Shown piece by piece: positions 16,522 through 24,104 of a DNA stretch of 30,892 nt (positions are counted from its first letter, which is position 1; every line of letters begins with the position of its first letter). The stretch covers positions 1 through 30,892 of the forward strand of contig CAWUID010000024.1 of the NCBI GenBank assembly GCA_963922315.1. The letters are read 5' to 3'. Made by a program: the position numbers and the translations under genes. The notes beneath the pieces were generated by a model. It searched no databases and was not told the DNA's origin. It saw only the letters and a program-made list of their open reading frames with translations. This DNA comes from JAHDBG01 sp963922315 (lineage in GTDB: Bacteria; Pseudomonadota; Gammaproteobacteria; Chromatiales; Chromatiaceae).

Positions 16522-18023
16522 AACAAGTAGGTCAGACGATCATTACCAGTCTGGCGCGTCTGTGCAGTGTCATTGCGTTCTGCCTGTAGCTGACTGAGGT
16601 AAGATGGGGTCACATCTCCGGTCACGTAGTCACCATTAAACACAGAGGCATCAAACCGATCTACGCAATCTTTACCTTTCTTTTGCACTGCATCAACCAA
16701 GTCGTCCAGCTCCTGGTAAATGATCGCATCTGCACCAATCAGTGTACCCACTTCTTGTTCGGTGCGACCATGTGCAATCAGTTCATCTGCTGCCGGCATA
16801 TCAATACCATACACATTCGGATGCCGGACTGGCGGCGCTGCAGAGGCAAAATAGACCTGCCTGGCACCAGCATCTCGCGCCATGGTGATAATTTCCTGCG
16901 AGGTGGTGCCACGCACGATCGAATCATCCACCAGCAGCACTCGCTTGTTGTGAAATTCGATATCAATCGGGTTCAGTTTCTGCCGGACAGATTTTTTACG
17001 CCGGGTCTGGCCTGGCATGATGAATGTCCGACCAATGTAGCGATTTTTGATGAAGCCTTCGGCATACGGCACCTGTAATGTTTCCGCCAGTGTCATGGCG
17101 CAGGTGCGGCTGGTATCCGGGATCGGGATTACCACATCTATCGGCTGTTCCGGCAAGACCCGACGCACCTTGTTTGCCAGGGTGATGCCCATCCGCTGGC
17201 GTGCTTTGTGCACAAAGACGCCATCAATCACTGAGTCAGGCCGGGCAAAGTACACATATTCAAACAAACAGGGAGAGTGTTGCGTTTTTGGTGCACATTG
17301 CCGAGCAAAGTGTTCTCCGGCAGCAGTCACGATGAAGGCTTCTCCCGGCGCAATATCCCGTACCAGACTAAAGCCGGAAACGGCCAGGGCGACGCTTTCT
17401 GAAGCGACCATCCATTCACGCCCGACTTCGCTGTCACGCACTCCGTATACCAGCGGACGAATGCCGTTCGGATCACGAAACGCGACCAGTCCATAGCCTG
17501 CGATCAGTGCCACCACAGCATAACCGCCGCGACAACGCCGGTGTACGGCCTGCACGGCACGGAAGATATCTTCCGCATCTACCGACAATTTGTCCGTCTG
17601 TGCCGACAGCTCATGCGCAAACACATTCAACAGGATTTCTGAATCAGATCCGGTATTGATATGCCGCCGGTCTTCCGCAAACAACGCCTGACGCACTGTT
17701 TGGGCGTTGGTCAGATTGCCGTTATGTGCCAGGCCGATGCCGTAAGGAGAGTTCACATAAAATGGCTGCGCTTCTGTGGATGAAGCACAACCGGCGGTCG
17801 GATAACGCACATGGCCGATGCCGGCATTACCCTGCAGCTGGTGCATATGTTCTGTCTGAAACACATCCCGCGCCAGCCCGTTACCTTTCCGCAAGTGCAA
17901 CCTGGCATGTTCACAGGTCATGATGCCGGCAGCATCCTGCCCGCGATGCTGCAACACCTGCAAGGCATCGTACAACACCTGATTCACCGGTGTTTTTGCC
18001 ACAATCCCGACTACACCACACAT
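16518..18023 (-). CDS. purF: Amidophosphoribosyltransferase
   Basis: Catalyses the first step of purine synthesis: PRPP + glutamine to phosphoribosylamine. The N-terminal MCGVVGIVAK exposes the nucleophile Cys2 of the Ntn glutaminase domain. GHVRYPTAG (normally RYSTAG), NGNLTN and GSDSE follow. The C-terminal phosphoribosyltransferase domain has the PRPP loop VLLVDDSIVRGTT. The 501-aa length is normal. The ATG follows the cvpA stop with no gap, and the 3' end overlaps metZ. Confidence 0.97.
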   Translation of the reverse strand: MCGVVGIVAKTPVNQVLYDALQVLQHRGQDAAGIMTCEHARLHLRKGNGLARDVFQTEHMHQLQGNAGIGHVRYPTAGCASSTEAQPFYVNSPYGIGLAHNGNLTNAQTVRQALFAEDRRHINTGSDSEILLNVFAHELSAQTDKLSVDAEDIFRAVQAVHRRCRGGYAVVALIAGYGLVAFRDPNGIRPLVYGVRDSEVGREWMVASESVALAVSGFSLVRDIAPGEAFIVTAAGEHFARQCAPKTQHSPCLFEYVYFARPDSVIDGVFVHKARQRMGITLANKVRRVLPEQPIDVVIPIPDTSRTCAMTLAETLQVPYAEGFIKNRYIGRTFIMPGQTRRKKSVRQKLNPIDIEFHNKRVLLVDDSIVRGTTSQEIITMARDAGARQVYFASAAPPVRHPNVYGIDMPAADELIAHGRTEQEVGTLIGADAIIYQELDDLVDAVQKKGKDCVDRFDASVFNGDYVTGDVTPSYLSQLQAERNDTAQTRQTGNDRLTYLL

Positions 18024-18548
18024 TTACAGTTCACTCCGGGTTGCTGCGGTCGTCTGACCCACATACTGAAAGTATTGCGCAATATCATCCGGTAGCAGAG
18101 TCTGTAGCCAGGCTGCCAGACTCACAAAATAAGGCACCAGTTGCGACGCCTGCCACCAGGCTTCCTGCGGCATCACCGTCAGCCCTGCCAGCAATACCAG
18201 CACAGTATTCACCAATGCCCCTCGCGCCACTCCGAATAACATGCCGATAAACCGATCAGTACCCGACATACCGGTGCGTTCAATCAATTGAATCAGGATG
18301 TAGTTCACCATGCCACCGAGCAGCAGGGTCACAATCATCAACGCGGCAAATGCCACGCCTAACCGCACGGTCGGTGAGCTGATCCAGGGCATAAATTGAA
18401 ATTCCAGATCCCGGAAAAACTGCCAGCTCACCCAGAACGCCAGCACCCACACAGCCAGTGAAAAGGCTTCGCGTACGAAGCCACGCGCCAGACTGATTAA
18501 CGCAGAAACCGCGATAATCCCCAACAACACATAATCTAACCAGGGCAT
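18024..18548 (-). CDS. cvpA: CvpA family inner-membrane protein
   Basis: A 174-aa membrane protein with about four hydrophobic helices. It starts MPWLDYVLLGIIAVSALISL and contains ARGFVREAFSL and the conserved RFIGMLFGVARGALVNTVLV segment. CvpA is linked to colicin V production and bile/deoxycholate resistance in enterics; its molecular role is unsettled. It lies immediately before purF, as in most gammaproteobacteria. Confidence 0.92.
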   Translation of the reverse strand: MPWLDYVLLGIIAVSALISLARGFVREAFSLAVWVLAFWVSWQFFRDLEFQFMPWISSPTVRLGVAFAALMIVTLLLGGMVNYILIQLIERTGMSGTDRFIGMLFGVARGALVNTVLVLLAGLTVMPQEAWWQASQLVPYFVSLAAWLQTLLPDDIAQYFQYVGQTTAATRSEL

Positions 18549-18590
18549 GAAAATACTCTGTCGCTATCAGTGCGGGTAAGCGGCATTAGA

Positions 18591-18747
18591 GGGCGTTCTC
18601 AATGAGTTGAGTAGAAATGATTTCGAGTCATTTTTTGTGCTGACAAGGCGCAATGAGGAGTCATAGTGATTCTATTGCGACGAGTTGCAACACCGTCAGC
18701 GCAGAAAAGGGCCGAAATCAAGCTATGAAATTGATTGAGAACGCGCC
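18591..18747. repeat. ~157-bp long imperfect palindrome (MITE-like)
   Basis: The outer arms GCGTTCTCAAT (18593-18603) and ATTGAGAACGC (18734-18744) are perfectly complementary. Inside them TGATTTCG pairs with CGAAATCA and GCTGAC with GTCAGC at matching spacings, and the centre (CGCAAT...ATTGCG) is itself palindromic. Nearly the whole element can fold back on itself. It is non-coding and lies between cvpA and an Rpn-family gene. It fits a palindromic miniature transposon or large REP/ERIC-like unit. It is unrelated to the 135-bp repeat. Confidence 0.75.
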
Positions 18748-18768
18748 ATAGCATGTCTGTCTACTGCT

Positions 18769-19590
18769 TCAGGCAGATTGCGAGACATCCTGTGGCGCAA
18801 GTCCTGTCGTCTGTGCAATCAGCTCCGCTGAACAACCTGCTTGCTGCAAACGCTCTGCAATCAGATGCGCAGCCTTCTGTTCACCCTGCTCCATGCCACT
18901 TTCTATACCACTCTGCCAACCTCGCTCCATTCCGATCTGATAGGACGGTAGTTGATCGAGTGCAATACTGGATAACATCTCTGCCTCCACGGTCTTGAAT
19001 AAATCGGCAAAATCACGATTAACGGACAATAATTCCAGCATGCTCAGATGATTACGCAACTGATCTGGCGTATCAATCAATTTCTCAGCAAGTCGACTGA
19101 TAATGCGGTGTAACACGTCCCGGGTCGGATGATCCCGGAAGTCGCACAATATTGCCAGCACCAGCGCACCCGGACTATCAACTGCCATAAAGCGTTCGTA
19201 GTCCAGCGTGCTCATGTCAATCACATGATAATGATAATACCAGTCAGGATGACGGATATGATCCGGCATGACTAAGCGCGCGCTGCCGGTATAGATCAGA
19301 TACTGATACACCACTGATCCGGAATGGACTAAGGCGATATCAGTGTAATAACGCAACATGCGTAATGGCATCTGCGGATGATTCGTACTTTGCAGCTCCA
19401 GATGCAGAATAAACGTCTGATCGGCAGAAGTTGTGGCTTCCATCACAATATCTGCCTGACGAGTCTCAATACGCTGCTGCTCGTTGGGTAATTCGGTCAG
19501 TGCCGTAATATCCAGTTTCAGCAGATGTTCCGCCATATTCAGCACAATCTGCCGGATCAGGTGTTTGGAGATGACGTCAGTTGTCGGCAT
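18769..19590 (-). CDS. Rpn family recombination-promoting nuclease/putative transposase
   Basis: A 273-aa protein of the Rpn/PD-(D/E)xK transposase-like family. Characterised E. coli Rpn proteins are DNA endonucleases that promote RecA-independent recombination. The core shows ADIVMEA (D47) and ILHLELQST (E65-x-Q67), the family's D...ExQ catalytic variant. RYYTDIALVH and QYLIYTGSARL follow. The Gly/Glu-rich GMERGWQSGIESGMEQGEQK repeat and helical C-terminus are typical. ATG 19590 is chosen because the core starts there; it overlaps the folC 3' end by 14 bases. It occupies the place where dedD is usually found. Confidence 0.85.
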   Translation of the reverse strand: MPTTDVISKHLIRQIVLNMAEHLLKLDITALTELPNEQQRIETRQADIVMEATTSADQTFILHLELQSTNHPQMPLRMLRYYTDIALVHSGSVVYQYLIYTGSARLVMPDHIRHPDWYYHYHVIDMSTLDYERFMAVDSPGALVLAILCDFRDHPTRDVLHRIISRLAEKLIDTPDQLRNHLSMLELLSVNRDFADLFKTVEAEMLSSIALDQLPSYQIGMERGWQSGIESGMEQGEQKAAHLIAERLQQAGCSAELIAQTTGLAPQDVSQSA

Positions 19591-20890
19591 CAGAGGCCTC
19601 TGATGCCGGATACTGTGGCGTTTGCCGGAGCCAGCGCTGCGCTGCCGCAACCGTTACGAAAGAGCCGAACACCAGCACCAGATCATCCGGATCGCTGTGC
19701 TGATCGGCTAGTGCAAAGCCTGCTGCCGGATCGCCGCACAAGGTGCAGGTATCCGCCGCTATCTCTGGCTGTGCCACTTGTTGCAGTCCATGGGCACTTG
19801 CTCCTCGCTCTGCTGCGCTCAGATCCAGCAGGTACCAGTGATCTATCCGGTGTGCAATTGCCTGAAACAAATCCAGGCTGACTTTATCCTGCAGCAGGCC
19901 GACCACTGCACGCACCTTGCCAGCAACGAAGTAATCACCGAGCTGCCGGGCCAGTCCGGCCACTGCTTGTGGGTTATGCGCCGTATCCAGTATCCAGCGG
20001 GCGCGCCGCTGATGGATTTCAAAGCGCCCGGACAAGGTGACGTTCAACAGCCCTTGCCGGATCGCCTGCTGATCCACCGGATAATGATCCGACAGACAGG
20101 CCAGAACCTGCAGCACCGCAGCCGCGTTCTGCAACTGGACGGCCCCCCGCAGGTTGGGCAGCGGCAAAGCACGCCGATTCAATTCATCTGTGTGCCAATG
20201 CCAGTCGTGTGCCGATGCCCGATAATGATAGTCGTGTCCCAGCCGCAATAAATCAGCACCGACTTGCTGTGCAGTGATTGCAATACTATCGGGCATCTCC
20301 GGTGCGGCATATACCACGGGGCGGCCCTGGCGCATGATCCCGGCCTTTTCGGCACCAATCGCTTCCAGTGTATCGCCCAGCCAATCGGTATGATCCAACC
20401 CGATACCGGTGATCAGCGCCACATCCGCATCTATGATGTTGACTGCGTCCAGACGCCCGCCCAGCCCAACTTCCAGTAATGCGATATCCAGCTGATGTTG
20501 CTGAAATAAGTGCAATGCAGCTAAGGTGCTATATTCGAAATAGGTCAGTGGTATGCCCTTACGCGCCTGTTCCACTGCGGTAAACGCCGCACACAACGCT
20601 TCATCTGTCGCCGACTGATCGGCGATGACTGTGCGTTCGTTATAGTGCAACAGATGAGGAGAAGTATAAGCACCGACCCGATACCCGGCTGCCTGCAGTA
20701 TCGCCTGCAACAGAGCAACACAAGAGCCTTTGCCATTCGTACCGGCAACGGTGATCACCTGACGGGCCGGAACAGACGCTCCCAGTGCCTGCCAGACCTG
20801 ACGCACCCGGCTAAGTCCTAGTTCAACGTTCTGCGGATGTTGCGCCGAGATATAAGCGAGCCAGCCGGACAGATCAGGCGGGAGAGCCAC
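19577..20890 (-). CDS. folC: Bifunctional folylpolyglutamate synthase/dihydrofolate synthase
   Basis: Mur-ligase-like ATP enzyme that adds glutamate to dihydropteroate and folates. The P-loop ITVAGTNGKGSC lies at about 46-57. Other hallmarks are the folate-binding YTSPHLLHYNER, LEVGLGGRLDAVN, GLDHTDWLGDT, LSGRFE and LDTAHNP. No ATG lies near the true start. The GTG at 20890 gives 437 aa beginning VALPPDLSGWLAYI, matching the family start; it overlaps accD by 17 bases. The frame upstream of that is open but antiparallel to nothing known and lies inside accD. Confidence 0.92.
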   Translation of the reverse strand: MALPPDLSGWLAYISAQHPQNVELGLSRVRQVWQALGASVPARQVITVAGTNGKGSCVALLQAILQAAGYRVGAYTSPHLLHYNERTVIADQSATDEALCAAFTAVEQARKGIPLTYFEYSTLAALHLFQQHQLDIALLEVGLGGRLDAVNIIDADVALITGIGLDHTDWLGDTLEAIGAEKAGIMRQGRPVVYAAPEMPDSIAITAQQVGADLLRLGHDYHYRASAHDWHWHTDELNRRALPLPNLRGAVQLQNAAAVLQVLACLSDHYPVDQQAIRQGLLNVTLSGRFEIHQRRARWILDTAHNPQAVAGLARQLGDYFVAGKVRAVVGLLQDKVSLDLFQAIAHRIDHWYLLDLSAAERGASAHGLQQVAQPEIAADTCTLCGDPAAGFALADQHSDPDDLVLVFGSFVTVAAAQRWLRQTPQYPASEASDADN

Positions 20891-21737
20891 GATGGCACAG
20901 GATGCTGAGAGTGGTAGCGAGTTGGTCGCGTAGTTGGCGACGATCAATAATCTGATCAATCGCGCCTTTTTCCAGCAGAAACTCACTACGCTGGAAACCT
21001 TCAGGTAGGGTTTCACGTACCGTCTGTTCAATCACGCGCGGGCCAGCAAACCCGATCAGTGCATTTGGCTCGGCAATATTCAGATCACCGAGCATCGCCA
21101 GACTGGCAGATACCCCACCCATCGTCGGATCGGTCATCACCGAAATAAACGGTAAGCCTTGTTGTGCCAGCTGATTCAGTGCAGCCGAAGTTTTCGCCAT
21201 CTGCATCAGCGAAAACAGTGATTCCTGCATCCGTGCGCCACCACTGGCTGCAAAACAGACAAACGGACAACGTTGTTCAATCGCTGCCTGCACGCCCAGT
21301 ACAAACCGCTCACCTACCACTGAACCCATGGATCCACCCATGAAGCTGAACTCAAACGCCGCCGCAACAATCGGCTGTGACTTGAGTTTGCCGCGCAGCA
21401 CAACTAAGGCGTCACGTTCTCCGGTTTTTTTCTGCGATACCACCAGGCGGTCTTTATATTTTTTGCTGTCTTTAAACCGAAGTGGATCACCCGGCTGAAT
21501 CTCAATACCCAGCTCTTCTCGTGGTTCAGGATCTAAAAACAGATCCAGACGCCGCCGGGCACCAATCCGGTTATGGTAATCACACTTCGGACACACATCA
21601 TGATTTCGCTCTAGCTCCGCCCGATACAGCACAGCACCACAACCAGGACATTTCGTCCATAGCCCCTCCGGCACAGTTTTCCGGGATCCCCCTTCTGTGC
21701 GTATACGGCCTGGCAACAGATTTTCAAACCAACTCAT
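20874..21737 (-). CDS. accD: Acetyl-CoA carboxylase carboxyltransferase subunit beta
   Basis: Beta subunit of the carboxyltransferase that makes malonyl-CoA for fatty-acid synthesis. The N-terminal zinc ribbon CPGC...CPKC uses C30, C33, C49 and C52. The crotonase-like core has EFSFMGGSMGSVVGERF and SGGARMQESLFSLMQMAKT, followed by TDPTMGGVSASLAMLGD and IGFAGPRVIEQTVRETLPEG. The 287-aa length is standard. In gammaproteobacteria it normally follows the trp or truA genes directly; here an actin gene intervenes. Confidence 0.97.
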   Translation of the reverse strand: MSWFENLLPGRIRTEGGSRKTVPEGLWTKCPGCGAVLYRAELERNHDVCPKCDYHNRIGARRRLDLFLDPEPREELGIEIQPGDPLRFKDSKKYKDRLVVSQKKTGERDALVVLRGKLKSQPIVAAAFEFSFMGGSMGSVVGERFVLGVQAAIEQRCPFVCFAASGGARMQESLFSLMQMAKTSAALNQLAQQGLPFISVMTDPTMGGVSASLAMLGDLNIAEPNALIGFAGPRVIEQTVRETLPEGFQRSEFLLEKGAIDQIIDRRQLRDQLATTLSILCHRGSPA

Positions 21738-21770
21738 TAGGGTTTCAGCATAAATTGTATGTCAAATGTA

Positions 21771-21805
21771 GATCGCAGGCGAAGTGTATTACTTCACCCA
21801 CGATC
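21771..21805 (-). repeat. Hairpin related to the 135-bp repeat (partial copy)
   Basis: Fifteen-base arms (21771-21785 and 21791-21805) around a 5-nt loop form a long hairpin with three mismatches. On the minus strand it reads ATCGTGGGTGAAGT...ACTTCGCC, matching the first hairpin of the 135-bp repeat (ATCGTGGGCGAGGT...ACCTCGCC). It has the same orientation as copy B at 23055-23188. The rest of 21738-21946 is AT-rich and non-coding, with another small inverted repeat (TCGTTCA...TGAACGA, near 21827-21855). Confidence 0.5.
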
Positions 21806-21946
21806 AGAGATATGCAAACAATATCTCGTTCAAAAATGACTTCTATATGAACGAAGCAAAGTGAAGCATGAAGACATCATACAATAATTATGTATGAGCA
21901 TTTTGCAACGAACCATGCAGTCATTTCCAGAGATATTCAGTTTTAA

Positions 21947-23029
21947 CTAAAAAAACTTTCTATGCACCATTCCGGCTCCATTTTCCTGATATTCGGCACG
22001 TGTAAGCAACATCTCAGGAAGGATTGTAGGGAATAGTTTTTTTGCACCTTGCCAGATTGCTTCATGAGCATTCTCAGGAATCGTGATAACAATTTTCATA
22101 GTGGGTGGCGCCAAAGCACTAATTTCTTTTTGCATACGATCTGACATGCCTGGATATAGCATATTTTCACCGACAAGTATGGTGTTGGCGTAAAGATCTT
22201 TACGAATGTCCACATCACATTTCATGATGGAGTTATATGTTGTTTCATGAAAGCCAGCACCTTCCATACCTATCATGCGCGGCTGAAACATTGCTTCAGG
22301 AACAACAAACCGAGAGTTACCAATGACAACACCTTGAACATTCTTATTATCAGCACCTTTCTCTAACTCTTTTTCATAGTTCAATGCTACATAGCCGGAC
22401 TCGGAGAGAATATTGCTAACAATATTTCGAGGTACGCTCTTGCCCTCTGCTGTCAGGCTTGATTCCAGCTTTTTAACCAAATCCAGCTTACCCATATCCA
22501 TTCGGATTATGGCATGTGGTAACGCATAGCCTTCATACACAGGAACAGTGTGACTTACATCACCTTGAGAAATAAGGGCCAGACCTGTAGTGAGGCCAGA
22601 ATTATAGAGTGCAAGTGCCGCATCATTGTACATGAACATTGATGGGACATTTAATTTGTCAAAAAAAACCTCAGCAATTTGCTCTCGGGTACGCTTAGGG
22701 TTTAAAGGTTTTTCTGTGATTAATACCGGGTGTTCCGAAGGTTTGACACCTAACTGAGCATAAACTTGTTTAAGGTTTTCTTCAAATTGAGGCCAGTTGG
22801 TCACAATGCCATGTGTGGCAAAATCGGCAGAAGAAAGTTCTACAGTAGGAGCATCGTCACTGGAAAGACCAGCTCTCATAGTGCCTGCACCTATATCAAT
22901 AATGACAGCGGGTGCAGCGTTCGCTGTAGCAGCTATCATCATTACGCACATAACCAGTATACTAACAAAAGAATTTACAGTAGTTTCAACAGCTATTCTG
23001 ATTCTGTCTATAATATTATGGTGAAACAT
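21947..23029 (-). CDS. Exported eukaryotic-type actin homologue
   Basis: A 360-aa actin-superfamily protein aligning to eukaryotic actin over most of its length. Examples are EHPVLITEKPLNPK (99-112), HTVPVYEGYALPHAI (160-174), HETTYNSIMKCDVDIRKDLY (261-280), DRMQKEISALAP and a C-terminal MVHRKFF. The N-terminus is a signal peptide: basic n-region, hydrophobic 21-35, and A36-N37-A38 before A39, so the mature chain would start exactly at the first actin strand (IIDIGAG, D45 = actin D11). Actin residues about 37-70 (subdomain 2, D-loop) are missing. ATP-site changes by hand alignment are Q137 to D136, D154 to I153, G302 to E288 and K213 to L208; H161 is kept (H160). Only one cysteine (C271) is in the mature part. 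An AGGG sits 8 bases before the ATG. Not MreB, ParM or FtsA. Confidence 0.93.
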   Translation of the reverse strand: MFHHNIIDRIRIAVETTVNSFVSILVMCVMMIAATANAAPAVIIDIGAGTMRAGLSSDDAPTVELSSADFATHGIVTNWPQFEENLKQVYAQLGVKPSEHPVLITEKPLNPKRTREQIAEVFFDKLNVPSMFMYNDAALALYNSGLTTGLALISQGDVSHTVPVYEGYALPHAIIRMDMGKLDLVKKLESSLTAEGKSVPRNIVSNILSESGYVALNYEKELEKGADNKNVQGVVIGNSRFVVPEAMFQPRMIGMEGAGFHETTYNSIMKCDVDIRKDLYANTILVGENMLYPGMSDRMQKEISALAPPTMKIVITIPENAHEAIWQGAKKLFPTILPEMLLTRAEYQENGAGMVHRKFF

Positions 23030-23054
23030 AAAAATTGCCCTGAATATTATGAAA

Positions 23055-23188
23055 AAAATTTAATCTGAGTATTCCCCGCAGCTTGCTGCGGGAACAAAAC
23101 CATGGGGGTTTCCAAAGGAGGAGAAACGTAGCTCTCGCTCTTTTGGTCGTGGGCGAGGTTTCATACCTCGCCCATGATTTAAAATTTG
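23055..23188 (-). repeat. 134-bp MITE-like repeat, copy B
   Basis: Inverted relative to copy A (7845-7979), with the same terminal AT-rich inverted repeats and the same two hairpins (GCAGC/GCTGC near 23077-23092 and GGGCGAGGT/ACCTCGCCC near 23151-23173). It ends 25 bases before the actin start codon, so it would form most of the actin mRNA leader if transcription starts upstream of it. Confidence 0.8.
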
Positions 23189-23224
23189 ATTAAAACCCGG
23201 ATGATTCATACCTTGAGTTATACT

Positions 23225-23252
23225 GTTATACAACACTCCTGAAATATGTAAA
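23225..23252 (-). promoter_or_regulatory. Candidate sigma70 promoter for the actin gene
   Basis: On the minus strand TTTACA (complement of 23247-23252) is followed after 16 bases by TATAAC (complement of 23225-23230). A second TATAAC lies 9 bases further on. It sits in the AT-rich gap after trpA and points at the actin gene. The predicted leader of about 190 nt would include repeat copy B. Read by eye, not tested. Confidence 0.4.
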
Positions 23253-23285
23253 AAAGAAAAAAAAGCATCACGATAAAAAATTAAG

Positions 23286-24104
23286 TCAGAAGCACCTGGG
23301 CACAGTATCAATTGCAGCCCGTAATTCTGCCAGCAAAGCACCCGCCACCACCGGAATCTGATCCGGCCGATCGGCATAATCTGCCATACGCGCCACCAGT
23401 GCGCTACCTATCACCACAGCATCTGCAATCGCTGCCACTGCTTGTGCAGTAGCGGCATCTTTAATGCCGAAACCGACACCCACCGGCAGATTTGTGTGTT
23501 GGCGAATCTCTTGCAGTTTTGCTGCCACATTCGCTGTATCAAGATGGCCCGCGCCAGTGACACCCTTCAGTGAGACATAGTACACAAAGCCACGAGCAGC
23601 CTGAGTGATCTGTGCAATGCGTTGTGACGTCGTTGTCGGTGCCAGCAGAAAGATCGGATCAATCGCTTGTTGCATCAGACAGTCGGTCAGATCGCGACAT
23701 GCTTCCGGTGGACTATCCACCATCAGCACACCATCTACCCCAGCCTGCTGCGCCGCCACCGCAAAAGATGCATAACCCATCGCTTCCAGCGGATTCAGAT
23801 ACCCCATCAGCACAATGGGTGTGGTCGTGTTCGTACGACGAAATTCAGCCACCATGGCCAACACCTGTGTCAGCGAGACACCCTGTGCTAACGCTCGTTC
23901 GCTGGCCAGTTGAATCACCGGGCCATCTGCCATCGGATCGGAAAATGGCACACCCAGCTCCAGGATATCTGCTCCCTGTGCAACCAGGGTATGCAGCAGG
24001 GGTACCGTCACTTCCGGCTGTGGGTCGCCCGCTGTCACAAATGGAATCAGCGCCGTTTTTTGTTGCGCCCGCAAGGACGCGAAACAATCTGCTATCCGGC
24101 TCAT
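23286..24104 (-). CDS. trpA: Tryptophan synthase alpha chain
   Basis: TIM-barrel subunit that cleaves indole-3-glycerol phosphate to indole, which is channelled to TrpB. Catalytic E49 and D60 lie in ILELGVPFSDPMADGPVIQ. PFVTAGDP at the start and VGFGIKDAATA plus ADAVVIGSALV near the end form the phosphate site. The 272-aa length is normal. The start overlaps trpB by 4 bases. It is the last gene before the inserted actin locus. Confidence 0.97.
   Translation of the reverse strand: MSRIADCFASLRAQQKTALIPFVTAGDPQPEVTVPLLHTLVAQGADILELGVPFSDPMADGPVIQLASERALAQGVSLTQVLAMVAEFRRTNTTTPIVLMGYLNPLEAMGYASFAVAAQQAGVDGVLMVDSPPEACRDLTDCLMQQAIDPIFLLAPTTTSQRIAQITQAARGFVYYVSLKGVTGAGHLDTANVAAKLQEIRQHTNLPVGVGFGIKDAATAQAVAAIADAVVIGSALVARMADYADRPDQIPVVAGALLAELRAAIDTVPRCF

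Noticed and set aside
19577..21031. Upstream ATG at 21031 as the folC start
   Set aside because: It would add about 47 residues with no similarity to FolC and lie deep inside accD; the GTG at 20890 matches the family N-terminus.
22792..22850. Frameshift or assembly gap causing the missing actin subdomain 2
   Set aside because: The reading frame continues cleanly through the junction and the flanking conserved segments are both in frame without leftover actin-like sequence.
21947..23029. Interpretation of the actin gene as MreB, ParM, MamK or FtsA
   Set aside because: Those proteins lack the eukaryotic actin-specific strings seen here (HETT-NSIMKCDVDIRKDLY, the VHRK-F end); the match is to actin proper.
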